In this document: positions 62,501-64,000 of the stretch, piece by piece
Layout of the letters: each line of letters opens with the position of its first letter
How positions within the stretch are numbered: position 1 is the stretch's first letter
Assembly (NCBI GenBank): GCA_963691705.1
Contig: OY829542.1
Coordinates: forward strand, 31,544,579-31,608,578
Reading direction: 5' to 3'
Length of the DNA: 64,000 nt
Source: Viola odorata
Taxonomy: Eukaryota; Streptophyta; Magnoliopsida; Malpighiales; Violaceae
Notes under the pieces: generated by a model
The model's database searches: none
What the model was told of the DNA's origin: nothing
Seen by the model: only the letters and a program-made list of their open reading frames with translations
Made by a program: the position numbers and the translations under genes

Positions 62501-63834
62501 GGATGCTAGGGTTGGCACGCCTGGTGCGCGCATGTCTTCATGGTTTGCGAGGACTTGGCGCGGATTTCCTCATGGTTTGCGTGGCCTATCCATGAGGTTT
62601 TCACGTGGATACAAGTGAGAGCCCTCATGCTCGTATCATCTCCTCCATCTTAAAATGGATTCATCCTCAAATCTGCGCGGTCCATTCCTTTGCGAATGTC
62701 ACACAGAGTACCTACATCGGAGAGATATGCAGCAGCACTATGGAAAAGGGTTGAAAAATAACAAAAAGGTAACTCAAAGCGATGATGTGAAAATAAGTCT
62801 GTAGACTTTAAAAGACAAGCAATTTTCTCCCATGGGAGAAGAGTAGGCTTGGGAATTGTTAAATAAAATAACCCTAAACTACCCTTCACTTAAGGCCTTG
62901 ACCGCAGGCTTGAAGAGATTGGCTTGGAGAGCTAGCGCAAGGCCTCGGATGGCTTAGGCGCGGGGACTTCATGGGAAGCTAGGGTTGGCACGCCTAGTGC
63001 GCGCATGTCTTCATGGTTTGCGAGGACTTGGCGCGGATTTCCTCATGGCTTGCGCGGCCTATCCATGAGGTCTTCACGTGGATACGAGTGAGAGCCCTCA
63101 TGCTCGTATCATCTCCTCCATCTTAAAATGGATTCATCCTCAAATCTGCACGCTCCATTCCTTTGCGAATGTCACACAGAGTACCTACATCGGAGAGATA
63201 TGCATCAGCACTATGGAAAAGGGTTGAAAAATAACAGAAAGGTAACTCAAAGCGATGATGTGAAAATAAGTCTGTAGACTTTAAAAGACAAGCAATTTTC
63301 TCCCATGGGAGAAGAGTAGGCTTGGGAATTGTTAAATAAAATAACCCTAAACTATCCTTCACTTACGGCCTTGACCGCGGGCTTGAAGAGATTGGCTTGG
63401 AGAGCTACCGCAAGGCCTCGGATGGTTTAGGCGCGGGGACTTCAGGGGATGCTAGGGTTGGCACGCCTAGTGCGCGCATGTCTTCATGGTTTGCGAGGAC
63501 TTGGCGCGGATTTCCTCATGGCTTGCGCGGCCTATCCATGAGGTCTTCACGTGGATACGAGTGAGAGCCCTCATGCTCGTATCATCTCCTCCCTCATCAA
63601 ATGGATTCCTCCTCGAATCTGCGAACTCCATTCCTTTGTGAATGTCACACATAGTACCTACATAGGAGAAGTATGCATCAACACTATGGAGAAGGGTTGG
63701 AAAATAACGAAAAGGTAACTAAAATCGTTGTTGTGAAAATAAGTCCGTAGACATCAAAAGACAAGGTATTTTCTCCCATGGGAGAAGAGTAGGCTTGGGA
63801 ATTATTACATGAAATAACCCTAAGCTACCCTTCA
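59578..63834. repeat. Heterogeneous monomer block near the right edge
   Basis: Nine monomers without a clear repeating order: D-like (59578), A/D mixed (60051), B (60524), D-like (60997), C-like (61470), B-left/C-right recombinant (61943), D-like (62416), A-like (62889), B'' (63362). Private or rare changes are frequent: GCGCGCGGAC, CATGGCATGCGC, CACTGAAGG (boundary CTTAAG lost), GCAAAGCC, CCCTCTTGC, GAACACCATT, ATCGGCGAAC, GCGCGGTCC, ATGCAGCAGC, AACAGAAAGG, CTTACGGCC and TTCAGGGGATG. All monomers carry GC(G)CAA-type starts; the T-marked A form is absent. Two monomers (61470, 62889) share GGGAAGCTAGG with a preceding GACCGCAGG. Confidence 0.85.
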
Positions 63835-64000
63835 CTTAAGGCCTTGACCGCGGGCTTGAAGAGATTGGCTTCGAGAGCTAGCGCAAGGCCTCGGATGGCT
63901 TAGGCGCGGGGACTTCATGGGATACTAGGGTTGGCACGCCTGGTGCGCGCATGTCTTCATTGTTTGCGAGGACTTGGCGCGGATTTCCTCATGGTTTGCG
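63835..64000. repeat. Partial class D monomer at right edge
   Basis: The first 166 bp of a unit with GGCTTCGAGAG, GATACTAGGG, CCTGGTG, CATTGTTTGCG and CATGGTTTGCG, all of which mark class D except the private GATACTAGGG. The array therefore runs on beyond the window. Confidence 0.9.

Larger units (their letters stand above)
1..64000. repeat. Tandem satellite array, 473-bp monomer, spans the whole window
   Basis: The same 473-bp unit repeats head to tail without interruption. Taking CTTAAG as the boundary, the sites at 435, 908, 1381, 1854 and onward are 473 bp apart. Between 435 and 63835 there are 63400 bases, which is 134 x 473 plus 18. The extra 18 are explained exactly by three +7 monomers and one -3 monomer. 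All units share one orientation. No transposon, simple repeat or unique sequence interrupts the array. Such arrays are typical of eukaryotic heterochromatin (centromere, pericentromere, subtelomere or knob). The telobox-like and G-box motifs suggest a plant, but that is inference. Where the array sits on the chromosome cannot be read from this window. Confidence 0.98.

Noticed and set aside
1..64000. CRISPR array, because of regular spacing
   Set aside because: The whole 473-bp unit is repeated with no unique spacers, and no cas genes are present.
1..64000. Tandem 5S rDNA or another RNA gene cluster, whose units can be ~300-500 bp in plants
   Set aside because: I find no 5S-like conserved stretch, no tRNA-like A and B boxes (no GGTTCGA), and no T-run terminator in the monomer on either strand.
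1..64000. CENP-B box in the monomer
   Set aside because: No match to the TTCG-N4-A-NN-CGGG core on either strand. Centromere identity cannot be argued from this motif.
1..64000. Long terminal repeat retrotransposon or multi-gene mobile element
   Set aside because: No reverse transcriptase, integrase or capsid-like reading frame, primer-binding site or polypurine tract was seen. The longest open frame is 127 codons.

Overview
The window is one uninterrupted satellite DNA array. A 473-bp monomer repeats head to tail from the first base to the last. Using the CTTAAG motif as the monomer boundary, 134 complete monomers lie between 435 and 63834, with a partial monomer at each edge (1-434 and 63835-64000). 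The register accounts for every base: 130 monomers are 473 bp, three are 480 bp (a shared rearranged variant) and one is 470 bp (a 3-bp deletion). I see no gene, RNA gene, transposon, microsatellite or unique sequence. The host is probably a plant. Every monomer carries short matches to the plant-type telomere repeat (TTTAGGG) and a CACGTG G-box core, and the array is what one expects of pericentromeric, centromeric or knob heterochromatin. This assignment is an inference from weak clues; I do not recognise the family by name.

Each monomer has two parts. The left ~226 bp (from CTTAAG to the CATCTCCTCC run) are GC- and CpG-rich and almost invariant. The right ~247 bp are A+T-richer and split into classes. 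Class A and class B differ at about 29 right-part positions but only about 3 left-part positions. From ~40 kb rightward further classes appear. C has a B-like body joined to an A-like end. D is A-like with CATTGTTTGCG and usually GAGCTATGC. B'' is B with an in-frame stop on the minus strand.

Layout. 1-15097: regular A-B dimers (946 bp), including four tandem copies of a 4-monomer higher-order unit (1892 bp) at 3746-11313. 13206-16516 and 19355-22665: a 7-monomer segment present twice, 13 monomers apart. 23612-25503: two A-B dimers with shared markers. 25504-36876: overlapping 6-monomer (2845 bp) and 9-monomer (4264 bp) units that spread the rearranged 480-bp monomer to three sites. 36404-47752: mosaic segments repeated at offsets of 5200 and 6619 bp, with B-B pairs and a C' monomer. 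48226-59577: trimer A-C-B and pentamer A-C-B''-D-B units. 59578-64000: the most heterogeneous part, rich in private variants and lacking the T-marked A monomers, perhaps nearing the array edge.

Minus-strand open frames of 61-127 codons, mostly with GTG starts, recur in nearly every monomer. Their A/B differences are mostly amino-acid-changing and A carries a stop where B reads on, so I treat them as passive by-products of homogenisation rather than genes. The points of most interest are the rearranged monomer (template-switch signature at a perfect palindrome, then amplified), the contrast between conserved left and divergent right parts, and the nested higher-order history.
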